In this document: positions 9,161-17,786 of the stretch, piece after piece
Numbering within the stretch: position 1 is the first letter of the stretch
Layout: the number at the start of each line of letters is the position of its first letter
DNA from: Chloroflexota bacterium
GTDB lineage: Bacteria; Chloroflexota; Anaerolineae; JAAYEA01
DNA length: 38,074 nucleotides
Direction of reading: 5' to 3'
NCBI GenBank assembly: GCA_019873665.1
Contig: JAIOAV010000031.1
Coordinates: forward strand, 1-38,074
Notes under the pieces: model-generated
Database searches by the model: none
Seen by the model: the letters and a program-made list of their open reading frames with translations, nothing else
What the model was told of the DNA's origin: nothing
Translations under genes and position numbers: made by a program

Positions 9161-10020
9161 GCCGACCCATCAGGGTAATCGTAAAAGCCATGACCCACCT
9201 TGCGCCCCAATCGTCCGGCGAGCACCATGCGCCTCAGAAGGGGGGGTGGCGCAAAGCGCGCTTCTCGGTACTCGTCATACATGGACTCGGCGATAGCGAG
9301 ACAGGTGTCCAGGCCGATCAGGTCCATAAGAGTGAGCGGCCCCATCGGGTGATTCAGACCCAGCTTGACAGCGGTGTCAATGTCCTCTCGTGTGGCGAGT
9401 CCATCCTGCAGCAGGCGCACGGCGTCCAGCAGGTACGGGATGAGAAGCCGGTTGACGATAAAGCCCGGCGTATCGGGCGATAACACCGCTGTCTTGCCCA
9501 GAGAGGCGACAAAGGCGCGGGCGGTGGAGAGGGTCTCCACACTTGTCATCAGCGTCTGCACGATCTCCACCAGCGGCATGACGGGGGCGGGGTTGAAAAA
9601 GTGAAGGCCGAGCACCCTGTGCTGGCGCTGCGTCGCGGCGGCCAGCGCCGTAACGCTGAGGGATGACGTATTGGTCGCCAGCAGCGTCTGCGGCGCGCAC
9701 GCCGCGTCCAGCGCGGCAAAGAGCTCCACCTTGAGTGCCCTTTGCTCCGGCACCGCCTCGATCACCAGATCAACATTCGCCAGATCCGCCAGCGCAGTTG
9801 TGCCATGAATGCGCGCTGCGATGTCGCGCCTGGCCTCGTCGGTAAGGCGGCCGCGCGCCACCGCCTTGTCCAGTGAAGCGTTGATCCGGTCCAGCCCTGC
9901 CGCCAGGAGCGATTCGTTCACCTCGCGCGCGACGACCTCGTATCCGGCACGGGCGCATACCTCGACGATGCCGGCGCCCATCTGGCCGACCCCCACCACC
10001 CCGACGCGCTTGATCTCCAT
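9157..10020 (-). CDS. hbd: 3-hydroxybutyryl-CoA dehydrogenase
   Basis: NAD(P)-dependent oxidoreductase that interconverts acetoacetyl-CoA and 3-hydroxybutyryl-CoA. At 287 residues it has the usual stand-alone length. The Rossmann motif GVGQMGAG is at residues 10-17, the catalytic His140 lies in LHFFNPAP, Glu152 in VEIV pairs with it, and the NHPMGP substrate-loop motif is present near residue 220. The Shine-Dalgarno GAGGAGG stands 5 bases before the ATG. It follows a thiolase gene with an 18-base gap, so the two form an acetyl-CoA condensation and reduction pair, usable for butyrate or polyhydroxybutyrate synthesis or, in reverse, beta-oxidation. No crotonase, acyl-CoA dehydrogenase or PHB synthase is visible in the window, so the pathway direction is open. 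The stop overlaps that of glgA. Confidence 0.92.
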   Translation of the reverse strand: MEIKRVGVVGVGQMGAGIVEVCARAGYEVVAREVNESLLAAGLDRINASLDKAVARGRLTDEARRDIAARIHGTTALADLANVDLVIEAVPEQRALKVELFAALDAACAPQTLLATNTSSLSVTALAAATQRQHRVLGLHFFNPAPVMPLVEIVQTLMTSVETLSTARAFVASLGKTAVLSPDTPGFIVNRLLIPYLLDAVRLLQDGLATREDIDTAVKLGLNHPMGPLTLMDLIGLDTCLAIAESMYDEYREARFAPPPLLRRMVLAGRLGRKVGHGFYDYPDGSA

Positions 10021-10038
10021 CCTTGCCTCCTCGCCCGA

Positions 10039-11223
10039 CTAGAGCATCTCGACCATCATCGCTACCGCCTCCCCGCCGCCCAGGCAAAGCGCCGCGATGC
10101 CGCGACGCAGCCCGCGCGCCCGCAAAGCGTGCAGCAGCGTAACCAGCACACGCGCGCCACTACAGCCAATCGGGTGGCCCAGCGCGATGGCCCCACCGTT
10201 CACATTCACCTGCTCCTCATCCAAACGTAGCTCACGGATGTTGGCCACCGCCTGCGCGGCAAACGCCTCATTCAGCTCCACAAGGTCCACATCTGTCAGC
10301 GCCATGCCCGTCTTTTGCAGCAGGTTGCGGATGGCCAGCACCGGCGCGGTGAAGAGATGCAGCGGCTCCACTGCTGCTTGAGCATATCCCGCGATCCGCG
10401 CCAGCGGTCGCCAACCCGCTTCCGCGGCGTGCGCCGCGTCGCTGACCACGACAGCTGCCGCGCCGTCGCTCAGGCCGGAGGCGTTGCCTGCCGTCACCAT
10501 ACCCCCAGGATCGAATGCCGGCTGCAGGCGCGCCAGCGCCTCTTGCGACGTGTCGCGACGCGGGCACTCGTCAGCATCCACGCAGAGCGGTGGCCCCTTT
10601 CTTTGCAGAACCTCCACGGGCACGATCTCTGCCCGGAAGTCGCCCCGGTCCTGCGCGGCCACCGCTCTCTCGTGGCTGCGCAGCGCATAAGCATCCAGTT
10701 CGCCACGGGTCAGCCCATACTGGCGCGCGATCCACTCGGCGGCGAGGCCCATATGCTGGTTCTGGAACGAACACCAGAGGCCGTCATAGATAGTGGCATC
10801 CACCAGTTCGCCATTCCCCAGCCGGTAGCCGCTGCGTGCTTGGCGCAAGAGGTAAGGGCCGAGCGACATGTTCTCCATGCCCCCGGCTACGATCAAACGT
10901 GCGTCTCCGGCGCGGATCGCCTGCGCCGCCATCATCACTGTCTTGAGCCCCGAGCCACACACCTTGTTGACGGTCGTCGCGCCCACTGTAACGGGTAACC
11001 CCGCCTGCAATGCCGCCTGGCGGGCCGGGGCCTGCCCCTGCCCTGCCTGGATGACGCTCCCCATCAACACCTCGTCCGGCAGCGTATCGCCCAGCTGCGC
11101 GCGGCAGAGCACCTCCCGGATGGCGATGGCCCCCAGCGTCGGCGCAGGCACCGACGCCAGTGCCCCCATGAAACGACCGATCGGCGTACGCGCCGCACCG
11201 AGCAGCACGATCTCTCGCTCCAT
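10039..11223 (-). CDS. Acetyl-CoA acetyltransferase (thiolase)
   Basis: Thiolase that condenses two acetyl-CoA to acetoacetyl-CoA or cleaves 3-ketoacyl-CoA. The 394-residue length is standard. The active-site nucleophile is Cys89 in NKVCGSG, His350 is in GHPIG, and the second cysteine is Cys380 in CLGGGE. The NEAFAAQA motif is also complete. A Shine-Dalgarno (AAAGGAG) lies 10 bases before the ATG. It is upstream of and co-directional with the hydroxybutyryl-CoA dehydrogenase, and follows the broken MFS transporter with a 26-base gap. The biosynthetic (AtoB/PhaA) and degradative types cannot be separated from sequence alone, but the pairing with Hbd favours C4 metabolism. Confidence 0.92.
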   Translation of the reverse strand: MEREIVLLGAARTPIGRFMGALASVPAPTLGAIAIREVLCRAQLGDTLPDEVLMGSVIQAGQGQAPARQAALQAGLPVTVGATTVNKVCGSGLKTVMMAAQAIRAGDARLIVAGGMENMSLGPYLLRQARSGYRLGNGELVDATIYDGLWCSFQNQHMGLAAEWIARQYGLTRGELDAYALRSHERAVAAQDRGDFRAEIVPVEVLQRKGPPLCVDADECPRRDTSQEALARLQPAFDPGGMVTAGNASGLSDGAAAVVVSDAAHAAEAGWRPLARIAGYAQAAVEPLHLFTAPVLAIRNLLQKTGMALTDVDLVELNEAFAAQAVANIRELRLDEEQVNVNGGAIALGHPIGCSGARVLVTLLHALRARGLRRGIAALCLGGGEAVAMMVEML

Positions 11224-11249
11224 ATTCCAGGCGCTCCTTTCTCCCGTGC

Positions 11250-12621
11250 CTATTTGCGCCGCACACGCGCGCCCAGCCAGCGACGCGTGCGGGCGATCAG
11301 GCTCGGCCCTGTGTACGGATGGCCGAACTCCAAACGGGACATGACGACAAAGCCGATCAGGCGAAGGAAGCCCGCCAGGATCAGGGCATAACGCGTGCCG
11401 ATCACGCTGGCCGCAGCCGTGCCCAGCAACGGCGCGACAAATGCCGAGACATTCAAGATGGTGTTATACGTGGCTACGTATGTCGGCATCCGGTCCGCAG
11501 GCGTCACCTCCAGCAGCGTGCCAAAATTGCCCAGGCTATAGCCGGCGCTGAAAATGCCGCCAGTAATGCCCACGAGCAGCAGTGGCTCCACTGTCGTGGT
11601 CAAGGCAGTGAGCAGCGGAAAGGTGCACAGGCCCAACACATTCGCGAGCAACACCCAACGCGGCCCGCGTTTCTTGACGACGCCTCCCCATGCCAGGTAA
11701 GCAGCCGTCTGCACAGCGCCGCTGACAGTTGCCAGCAGGCCGAGAAACGTGTCAGAGGCGCCCAGATCACGCACGCGGTACAGGCCATAGAGCGCCATGG
11801 GAAAGTTCATTCCCCAGCTCAACGCAAAGCTGGCCAACAAAGTTGGCAAAGCCTCGCTCCGCCCGGATGCCCTGCCAGCTTGCCCGCAAGCGGCTACGCA
11901 GACCGACGGCCGCTCCTTCCTGCACTGGCGACGCCGCCGGCACACGCTCTTTGAGCGGGGTGATATGGCGCACATGCCACAGGCTCACCATCGAGGCGGC
12001 GAATGCCACCGCGAAAAAGATCTGGTAGTTATAAGGAAAGGCGATGATATCCAACAAGCGACCGGCTACCATCACTGACAGCATCCCCATCAAAGAGAGA
12101 AGCATATTGCGCACGCTGTTGATATGCGCGCGCTTGTCCGGCGGCGTCGCCTCGGCAAAGAGCGAGGTGAAAGCCACGCCCGCCAGTGCGCCCGGCAGCG
12201 TCCCCAGGACGATGAGCGTTACAAATGCCTCAGCGCGATACCGCACGAGGATGAAAGGCATGACGGCGATGATCAGATAGACCAGACGTGCGGCCAGGAG
12301 GCTGGCGACCGTGATCGGACGCAGTTTGGCCTGACGCTCCACCAGCCGCGCGACCGGCACCTGCCAGACGATGTTGATCAACGCCGGCAGCGAACTCAAC
12401 AGGCCGATCAGTGTCTCGGACGCGCCCAGGCGAATGGCAAAGACGCTGGTGAATGTGCCCAAAATGCCGTTCGCGATGCCGAACCAGGCGATGTCGCCAT
12501 AGAGGTGCAATGCATTGCGCTCGTCCAGAGAGCGCGGCTTCGTGAGCCAAGCGGCTAAGCGCAGGCGAAAGCGATGCCGGTAGTAGTTCGCCTGGGCCTT
12601 GAGCACGGCCCAGCGTCTCAT
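11250..12621 (-). pseudogene. MFS transporter interrupted by a +1 frameshift
   Basis: Two overlapping frames together encode one major facilitator superfamily transporter. The upstream part runs from the ATG at 12621 and has about six membrane segments; it goes out of phase near ERGFANFV and stops at 11767. The second frame picks up at once with ASFALSWGMNFPMALYG and continues with six more hydrophobic segments to 11250. Removing one base of the GG at about 11834-11835 (plus-strand CC) joins the halves into roughly 450 residues with about 12 segments, the normal MFS size. This is either a sequencing or assembly error or a recent inactivation; there is no other decay. The start overlaps the HIT gene stop by four bases (ATGA), implying coupling. 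The substrate is unknown. Confidence 0.85.
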
Positions 12622-13151
12622 GGCACCGACTCAGTTGGCGGAGGTGGCGCACCGCACACAGATGAGATGCCGAGCTCTCGCGCCGCCTGCTGCAGCAACT
12701 CGTAGGTATGCTCGAGAAAGTCGGGCACGACGCGTGTTCCCGCCAGCACCGGCATAAAGTTCGTATCGCCGTTCCAGCGCGGCACCACATGGATATGTAC
12801 GTGCTCGATGATCCCTGCGCCGGCCGCCGCGCCGATGTTCAGGCCCACGTTAAAAGCGTCGGGATGCATGGCGCAGCGGAGCACGGCCATGCTCTTTTGC
12901 ACCATCTCCATCAGCCTGGTCAACACATCCACGCTCAGATCCTCGATCGAGGGCACATGCTCATACGGCACGACCATCAAATGGCCGTTATTGTAGGGAT
13001 ACAGGTTCAACAACACAAAGCCACATTCACCCCGCCAGAGCACGAGATCTTCCGCATCGTTGTGCGCCTTGGCTTTGGCGCAAAAGATGCATTCGTCCGG
13101 CTTGGCGGCGGTGAGATACTTGACACGCCAGGGGGCCCATAATCTCTCCAT
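12618..13151 (-). CDS. HIT family (histidine triad) nucleotide hydrolase or phosphorylase
   Basis: A histidine triad protein, probably acting on diadenosine polyphosphates or AMP-linked substrates. The 177 residues contain the triad HVHIHVVP with His117, His119 and His121, preceded by a zinc-type pair Cys21/Cys24 (CIFC) and the NLYPYNNGHLMV core strand. The N-terminal ERLWAPWR sequence is typical of the longer AP4A-phosphorylase-like HIT proteins found in actinobacteria and Chloroflexota rather than of short HinT. AAAGGAG stands 5 bases before the ATG. It is the first gene of the minus-strand group HIT, MFS, thiolase, Hbd. There is no obvious functional link to the downstream genes. Confidence 0.88.
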   Translation of the reverse strand: MERLWAPWRVKYLTAAKPDECIFCAKAKAHNDAEDLVLWRGECGFVLLNLYPYNNGHLMVVPYEHVPSIEDLSVDVLTRLMEMVQKSMAVLRCAMHPDAFNVGLNIGAAAGAGIIEHVHIHVVPRWNGDTNFMPVLAGTRVVPDFLEHTYELLQQAARELGISSVCGAPPPPTESVP

Positions 13152-13181
13152 GATCGCTCCTTTACGCGTGCGTTACACTCT

Positions 13182-13832
13182 CTACGTCTCCCACACGAGT
13201 TTAGTTCGCTCCGCCTGCCAAGTCATATCCGAGAGCCCCAGCTCCGCCAGTACCTCATCTACGCGACCGGTAGCTGCGTTGCTGTTCGCCAACCGCATGA
13301 ACAGGGCAGGGCCATCGCCCGCCACCAGGCGCAGCTCGTCCACCAGCGGGCGCAGGTCATAGGTGCGCTCTCGCCCTTTGTGCAACCGCACGCGAGGAAG
13401 ATGCTCCGCAGTCAAGAAGCGATGAACCCGCTCATCCAAGTCCTGCGGCATTGCGCCAAAAGCCACCAGATACTCGGCCCACTGCATCGCTGCCTGGAGC
13501 GCCGGCGCGTTGAGATCAACCTGTCGAATTGCCTGGATGGCCATGTCTGGCGGCATCTGCACTGCCAGGCGTTGCGCCACGACCAAGGGCGGCAGCGGGG
13601 GTGACAGCCATATGTCCATCACCTCGGCACGACCCGTCACGCCCACGGGCAGAGCCGCACCCAGCGCGAACTTGGGCCGCGGGCTGAACCCCTGCGAATA
13701 GACGAGTGGCAGGCCCGCGCGCCGAAAGGCGCGTTCCAGCGCGCGCGCCAGATCGAGGTGCGAGATGTATCTGACCGCTTCGCCTTTGGCAAAGGTCAAC
13801 CGCAGTCGCTGTGTGCTCGTTTCAGGCGTCAT
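13182..13832 (-). CDS. TIGR03936 radical-SAM-associated protein (DUF2344)
   Basis: A 216-residue protein of the DUF2344/TIGR03936 family, which nearly always stands beside or is fused to the TIGR03960 radical SAM protein. The start signature RLRLTFAKGEAVRYISHLDLARAL is split here around residues 8-32 and the GFSPRPKFALGAALPVGV segment follows. I chose the ATG at 13832 because the family homology starts immediately after it; the frame stays open upstream but that part is antisense-like low-complexity coding of the neighbouring gene. It begins 43 bases after the radical SAM gene and is surely cotranscribed. Its function is not established; proximity to ribosomal and tRNA-modification genes in many genomes suggests an RNA-related role. 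Confidence 0.87.
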   Translation of the reverse strand: MTPETSTQRLRLTFAKGEAVRYISHLDLARALERAFRRAGLPLVYSQGFSPRPKFALGAALPVGVTGRAEVMDIWLSPPLPPLVVAQRLAVQMPPDMAIQAIRQVDLNAPALQAAMQWAEYLVAFGAMPQDLDERVHRFLTAEHLPRVRLHKGRERTYDLRPLVDELRLVAGDGPALFMRLANSNAATGRVDEVLAELGLSDMTWQAERTKLVWET

Positions 13833-13875
13833 AACCCCATGTCCCTGCCGCGATGCTTTTGCTGGCTCGTGGATG

Positions 13876-15735
13876 CTACACCGGCGGGCATTCTGCCAGC
13901 GCCAGGTGAACGCGCGCGCCGCACCCTGTACACCCATCGCGGCAATCAGGCGTGGTCTCGCCGCGCAGCGCGCGCTGGTATTCATCCCAGAGATAGCCGC
14001 GATCAACGCCGGTATGGATGTGTTCCCACGGGAACACCTCATCCGCCCCCCGCAGCCGTCCCGCGTCAAAACGCGGGTCCAGCCCTTCCGCAGCAAAGGC
14101 ATCCGCCCAAAGCGTGTATCGGAAATGTTCGTCCCAGGCATCAAAGCGCGCGCCGCTGCGCCAGGCACGCTCGATCACCCGGCTCAGGCGCCGGTCGCCC
14201 CGCGAGAGAGCCGCTTCCAACAACGTGGAGTCGGGATCATGCCAGCTCAAGTTAAGGCCGCGTCCGCGCAGGGCGCGGCGCAGCCGCTCCTGCCGCGCGG
14301 CGATCAGATCGAGGTCGGCCAGCGGCAGCCACTGAAAGGGGGTATGCGGCTTGGGCACAAAGGTGGCTACGCTGACATTCACGTCCACGTTCCCGCCGCC
14401 GCGAGCGGCGCGACCTATCTTTTGCACCTTGCGCACCAGATCGGCAATGGCGTCAATGTCCTCGTCCGTCTCAGTGGGGAGACCCATCATAAAGTAGAGC
14501 TTGATATGACGCCATCCCCGCGCAAAGGCCGTCTCGGCGGTGCGCATCAGATCATCCTCGGTTACATTCTTGTTGATGACATCCCGCAGCCGCTGGCTGC
14601 CCGCTTCTGGCGCAAAGGTCAAACCTGTTTTGCGCCCCCCCTGGATCATGTCCGCCAGCCCCACGGAGAACGCATCAATGCGCAGCGAGGGAAGCGAGAT
14701 CGCCAGGCGTTGCGAGCCGTAGCGTGCCAGCAGCGCCGCCAGCAACTCCTCGATATGGCTATAGTCACTGCTGCTCAACGAGATGAGCGAGAGCTCCTCG
14801 TAACCAGTTGCAGCAAGCATCGCCTCAACGCTTTGCAGGACCTCATCCACCGTGCGCTCTCGCACCGGACGATAGATCATCCCCGCCTGGCAGAAACGGC
14901 ACCCCTTGGTGCAGCCTCGCTGGATCTCGATCACCGCACGGTCGTGCACTGTATCAATATACGGCACGATCAGGCGCGTCGGTGGCGAGGGCCACGGCCA
15001 CGCCACTTGCTTTATCACCCGGGGTGCAGCTTCTGGCACATTCGGCGTGATGGCGGCCACGCGGCCATCGCCATGATACGTTACATCATAGAAACGCGGC
15101 ACATAGATGCCAGGCAGCAGCGCTGCTTGCCGCAAGAAGCGTTCCCTTGCCCCTGGCCCCAGGACACTCTCCTGCCCGCTTTTGACATCGCGATAGAGTT
15201 GCAGCAGGCGCGGCAGAGCGTTCTCCCCCTCACCGACGAGAAACAGGTCAAAAAAGTCAGCGACCGGCTCCGGGTTATAGGCGCCGCTGCCGCCCGCGAT
15301 CACCAGCGGGTGTTCGCCGGTGCGATCGCTGGCGCGCAGCGGGATGCCGGCCAGATCGAGCATATTGAGGATATTCGTATAGGTCAGTTCGTATTGCAGC
15401 GAAAAGCCGAGGATATCGAAGGCGGCCAAGGGGTGGCGCGTCTCCAGGCTAAAGAGCGGAATCCCCTCTCGCCGCATCGCCACCTCCATATCCGTCCAGG
15501 GCGCATAGGCACGCTCTGCCAACATATCCGGCGCGGCGTTGACCAGGTCATACAAGATCTGCAGGCCCAGGTTAGACATGCCGATCTCGTAGGTATCCGG
15601 ATAGATCAGCGCCAGACGGACGACCACCTCATCCCACTCTTTTACCACGGCGTTCCACTCGCGGCCGGTGTAGCGAGCCGGGCGGGTGACGTGCGGCAGA
15701 ATGCGGTCTAGCAGCGCAGATGATACTTCTCTCAA
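13876..15735 (-). CDS. TIGR03960 B12-binding-domain radical SAM protein
   Basis: A 619-residue radical SAM protein with an N-terminal cobalamin-binding-like domain (about 35-190, with IYPDTYEIGMSNLG and a VGEGE motif near 168-171). The 4Fe-4S motif CTKGCRFC supplies Cys275, Cys279 and Cys282, followed by a TIM-barrel core with YEELSLISLSSSDY and LTFAPEAGSQRLRDVINK. The C-terminus has extra cysteines (DCRDGCTGCG) that could bind another cluster. Translation appears to begin at a TTG (15735), since homology starts there and no ATG or GTG fits; the Shine-Dalgarno is weak. The next gene is its usual partner TIGR03936. The reaction is unknown; the family is annotated as a probable methylthiotransferase- or methyltransferase-like enzyme only by analogy. 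Confidence 0.87.
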   Translation of the reverse strand: MREVSSALLDRILPHVTRPARYTGREWNAVVKEWDEVVVRLALIYPDTYEIGMSNLGLQILYDLVNAAPDMLAERAYAPWTDMEVAMRREGIPLFSLETRHPLAAFDILGFSLQYELTYTNILNMLDLAGIPLRASDRTGEHPLVIAGGSGAYNPEPVADFFDLFLVGEGENALPRLLQLYRDVKSGQESVLGPGARERFLRQAALLPGIYVPRFYDVTYHGDGRVAAITPNVPEAAPRVIKQVAWPWPSPPTRLIVPYIDTVHDRAVIEIQRGCTKGCRFCQAGMIYRPVRERTVDEVLQSVEAMLAATGYEELSLISLSSSDYSHIEELLAALLARYGSQRLAISLPSLRIDAFSVGLADMIQGGRKTGLTFAPEAGSQRLRDVINKNVTEDDLMRTAETAFARGWRHIKLYFMMGLPTETDEDIDAIADLVRKVQKIGRAARGGGNVDVNVSVATFVPKPHTPFQWLPLADLDLIAARQERLRRALRGRGLNLSWHDPDSTLLEAALSRGDRRLSRVIERAWRSGARFDAWDEHFRYTLWADAFAAEGLDPRFDAGRLRGADEVFPWEHIHTGVDRGYLWDEYQRALRGETTPDCRDGCTGCGARVHLALAECPPV

Positions 15736-15765
15736 GTGGGATTGGCCTTTCTGAATACTTTGCAG

Positions 15766-15794
15766 ATTATAGCGCGCTCGGCCTCATTCGCCAA
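15766..15794 (-). promoter_or_regulatory. Promoter of the radical SAM operon
   Basis: On the minus strand TTGGCG (15794 to 15789) and a perfect TATAAT (15771 to 15766) are 17 bases apart, 30 bases upstream of the TTG start. The radical SAM pair therefore has its own promoter in the gap after yjbQ. Confidence 0.65.
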
Positions 15795-15814
15795 GAACGC
15801 CGCGAGCAAGGTCC

Positions 15815-16225
15815 CTAGCCCGCTTCGCGGTCCGGGATGACCTTGACCCACACACGCCGCTGACGCGGCCCATCGAACTCGGCCAGATAGACGCCCTGCC
15901 ATGTGCCCAGCTTGAGCCGACCATTGTCTATCAGGATGGTCGCGCTGGCGCCGAGCAGGCTCGCTTTGATGTGCGCCGCCGCGTTCCCTTCGCCATGCTC
16001 GTACCCATCCCGCCAGGGGATCAATTTGTCCAGCTCGCGCAGGATATCGCGCGCTACGCTCGGGTCGGCGTCCTCGTTGATCGTGATCCCCGCCGTGGTG
16101 TGCGGGACAAAAAGGTGGCAGATGCCGCTGCGCACCCCGCTCTCCGCAATGACACGGTTGAGCTGATCGGTGATATCCTCCAGCGCCGCGTGGGAAGAGG
16201 TTCGGATGGAGATCTCCTTCAACAT
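15815..16225 (-). CDS. YjbQ/UPF0047 family protein (secondary thiamine-phosphate synthase type)
   Basis: A small beta-barrel protein of the YjbQ family (UPF0047, COG0432). From the ATG at 16225 it is 136 residues; an in-frame ATG at 16237 exists, but the GAGGTG Shine-Dalgarno lies between the two and favours the shorter form. The signature VPHTTAGITINED and the histidine-containing HGEGNAAAHIKASLLG and LGTWQGVYLAEFDG segments are intact. E. coli YjbQ has a weak thiamine-phosphate synthase activity, hence the common annotation, but the physiological role is not firmly known. It stands alone between the radical SAM genes and a tRNA gene, with its own promoter. Confidence 0.88.
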   Translation of the reverse strand: MLKEISIRTSSHAALEDITDQLNRVIAESGVRSGICHLFVPHTTAGITINEDADPSVARDILRELDKLIPWRDGYEHGEGNAAAHIKASLLGASATILIDNGRLKLGTWQGVYLAEFDGPRQRRVWVKVIPDREAG

Positions 16226-16251
16226 ATCGCACCTCATCTTGTGGTACGCGG

Positions 16252-16281
16252 ATTATAGCATAGCGACCGGCTCAGGCGCAA
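16252..16281 (-). promoter_or_regulatory. Promoter of yjbQ (extended -10)
   Basis: On the minus strand TGC precedes a perfect TATAAT (16257 to 16252), forming an extended -10; TTGCGC (16281 to 16276) stands 18 bases upstream. It is 27 bases from the start at 16225 and runs back to back with the tRNA promoter at 16289-16317. Confidence 0.6.
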
Positions 16282-16288
16282 TCGCGGT

Positions 16289-16317
16289 TTGACAAAACCC
16301 GCCATTTCTGGTACAAT
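16289..16317 (+). promoter_or_regulatory. Strong sigma70-type promoter of tRNA-Glu
   Basis: A perfect -35 TTGACA (16289-16294), a 17-base spacer and TACAAT (16312-16317, 5 of 6) lie 17 bases before the tRNA. This is the closest to consensus of the promoters in the window, as expected for a stable RNA. Confidence 0.85.
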
Positions 16318-16333
16318 CCGCGCTGTAATGCAT

Positions 16334-16407
16334 GGCGCATTCGTCTAGCGGCCTAGGACATCGCCCTCTCAAGGCGAAGATCAGGGGTTCGAATCCCCTA
16401 TGCGCTA
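16334..16407 (+). tRNA. tRNA-Glu (anticodon CTC)
   Basis: A full cloverleaf can be drawn. The 7-bp acceptor stem pairs 16334-16340 with 16400-16406 (first pair G-U). The anticodon arm has the 5-bp stem TCGCC/GGCGA around the loop CTCTCAA, giving anticodon CTC that reads GAG. The T arm is AGGGG, TTCGAAT, CCCCT. The discriminator is A16407; the 3' CCA is not fully encoded. Promoter and terminator flank it, so it is a single-gene unit. Confidence 0.95.
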
Positions 16408-16411
16408 CCTC

Positions 16412-16439
16412 AAGCCCGGCAATCAGGCCGGGCTTTTTT
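16412..16439 (+). terminator. Intrinsic terminator of tRNA-Glu
   Basis: A GC-rich hairpin (AAGCCCGGC paired with GCCGGGCTT around a short loop) followed directly by a run of T ending at 16439, five bases after the tRNA. Confidence 0.93.
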
Positions 16440-16477
16440 GTCTCTTGGCCGCGCTCTCGGGCCAAGCGGTGCTGCAT

Positions 16478-16506
16478 TTGACACGGCTCGACAAAGCTGC
16501 TATCTT
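16478..16506 (+). promoter_or_regulatory. Promoter of the GNAT-like gene
   Basis: A perfect TTGACA (16478-16483), a 17-base spacer and TATCTT (16501-16506, 4 of 6) lie about 128 bases before the ATG at 16634. The leader between them shows nothing else recognisable. Confidence 0.6.
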
Positions 16507-16633
16507 GTACATTGCACTTCGCAGAGCGATACGGTCGTAACATGCCGTGCGTCGGGCTCAGTGATGGCGTTGAGAGCCCGCCGCGTCAGTGTGGGCCCAG
16601 TGCCAGGCGATTCGCAGTGAAAGGGGGAAGCTC

Positions 16634-17740
16634 ATGCAGACCAGACAGGTGGAGAGCGCCCGTGACCTGAAAGCGTTTATCGAGGTGCCCTATCGCTTCT
16701 ACAAGGACGATCCAGTTTGGATCCCCCCGCTGCGCAGCGAACAGAAAAAGCTCTTCACGCCGGAGGGGGATCCGCTGCTGCGACACGCCGAGTATGCCCT
16801 GTATCTGCTGGAGGATGACCAGGGGCAGGTGATCGGGCGCATCGCGGCCTTTGTCGACCGCCACGCCACCGATTTCTGGCAGGAGCAGATCGGCTTTTTC
16901 GGCTCCTACGAGTGCATTGACGATCAGGCCGCCGCGAATCTGCTGCTGGACACCGCACGCCGCTTTCTCCAGGCGCGCGGCATGAAAGTGATGCGCGGGC
17001 CGATCAACTTTACTGCCACCGAGTGGGGCTTTGTCGTGGAGGGGTATGAGCACGAGCCGGTGCTCATGTCGCCATACAATCCGCCCTACTACAACGATCA
17101 GATGCTCAACTTTGGCATGCAGAAGGCGAAGGATCTGAAAGCCTTCTATCTGCTGGCGAAGGATTATGTCATCCCGGAACGCATCGCCAACATGCTGGAC
17201 CGGCTGGCCCAGCGATACCGTGTTACAGTGCGGCCCGCCGACCTGAAGAATCTGGAGCGGGACACCTGGTACATGGCGGACATCATGAACAAGTCCATCG
17301 CCTTCAACTGGGGGTCCTATCCCATCACCCGCGAGGAGAGCGTCCAGCTGGCAAAAGACCTCAGACAGATCGTTGATCCCAACGTGGTCCTGATCGCGGA
17401 AGTGGACGAGAAGCCGATCGGCTTCTTGATCGGCTTGCCTGACATCAACGTGCTGCTCAAGGGGCTGAACGGCCGCCTGTTGCCGTTCATCTTTCGGCTG
17501 CTCTTCCAGCGGCACAAGATCAACCGCTATCGTCTCTGGGCGCTCGGCTTTTTGCCGGAATATCACGGCAAGGGGCTGGACACGCTGCTCTACCACCGCG
17601 CCTATCAAGCGTTGGGGGGAAAAGACATCTTTATCGAGGTCAATTACGTCCTCGAAGACAATGTCAAGATGCTAAATCCCCTGTACAAGCTGGGAGCCAA
17701 GCCGCTCAAGACGTACCGGGTCTATGCGATGGAGATCTGA
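16634..17740 (+). CDS. Large GNAT-like N-acetyltransferase superfamily protein
   Basis: A 368-residue soluble protein resembling the YghO-like branch of GNAT-fold proteins. It has an N-terminal conserved segment (VPYRFYKDDPVWIPPL, residues about 19-34), a central RGPINFTATEWGFVVEG motif, and a C-terminal acetyltransferase-like half with IAEVDEKPIGFLIGLPD and LGFLPEYHGKGLDTLLY, the latter similar to the acetyl-CoA-binding loop. The C-terminal NPLYKLGAK segment resembles the GNAT N-x-x-x-Y ending. The start at 16634 follows AAGGGGGAAG; an in-frame ATG at 16589 has no ribosome-binding site. The substrate is unknown. It is monocistronic and convergent with the FAD oxidoreductase gene; no terminator is evident in the 46-base gap. 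Confidence 0.72.
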   Translation: MQTRQVESARDLKAFIEVPYRFYKDDPVWIPPLRSEQKKLFTPEGDPLLRHAEYALYLLEDDQGQVIGRIAAFVDRHATDFWQEQIGFFGSYECIDDQAAANLLLDTARRFLQARGMKVMRGPINFTATEWGFVVEGYEHEPVLMSPYNPPYYNDQMLNFGMQKAKDLKAFYLLAKDYVIPERIANMLDRLAQRYRVTVRPADLKNLERDTWYMADIMNKSIAFNWGSYPITREESVQLAKDLRQIVDPNVVLIAEVDEKPIGFLIGLPDINVLLKGLNGRLLPFIFRLLFQRHKINRYRLWALGFLPEYHGKGLDTLLYHRAYQALGGKDIFIEVNYVLEDNVKMLNPLYKLGAKPLKTYRVYAMEI

Positions 17741-17786
17741 GACAGACGCGCCCGTAGAGAGATGGGCTGTGCGCGCGCAAGGCTGA

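Noticed and set aside
11767..11975. Programmed ribosomal frameshift in the MFS gene
   Set aside because: No slippery heptamer or stimulatory structure is evident at the junction and MFS transporters are not known to use one; an error or a mutation is simpler.
13765..15711. A 648-codon open frame on the plus strand opposite the radical SAM gene
   Set aside because: It is a GC-rich antisense shadow: no domain resemblance and no ribosome-binding site, while the opposite strand encodes a complete radical SAM family protein.
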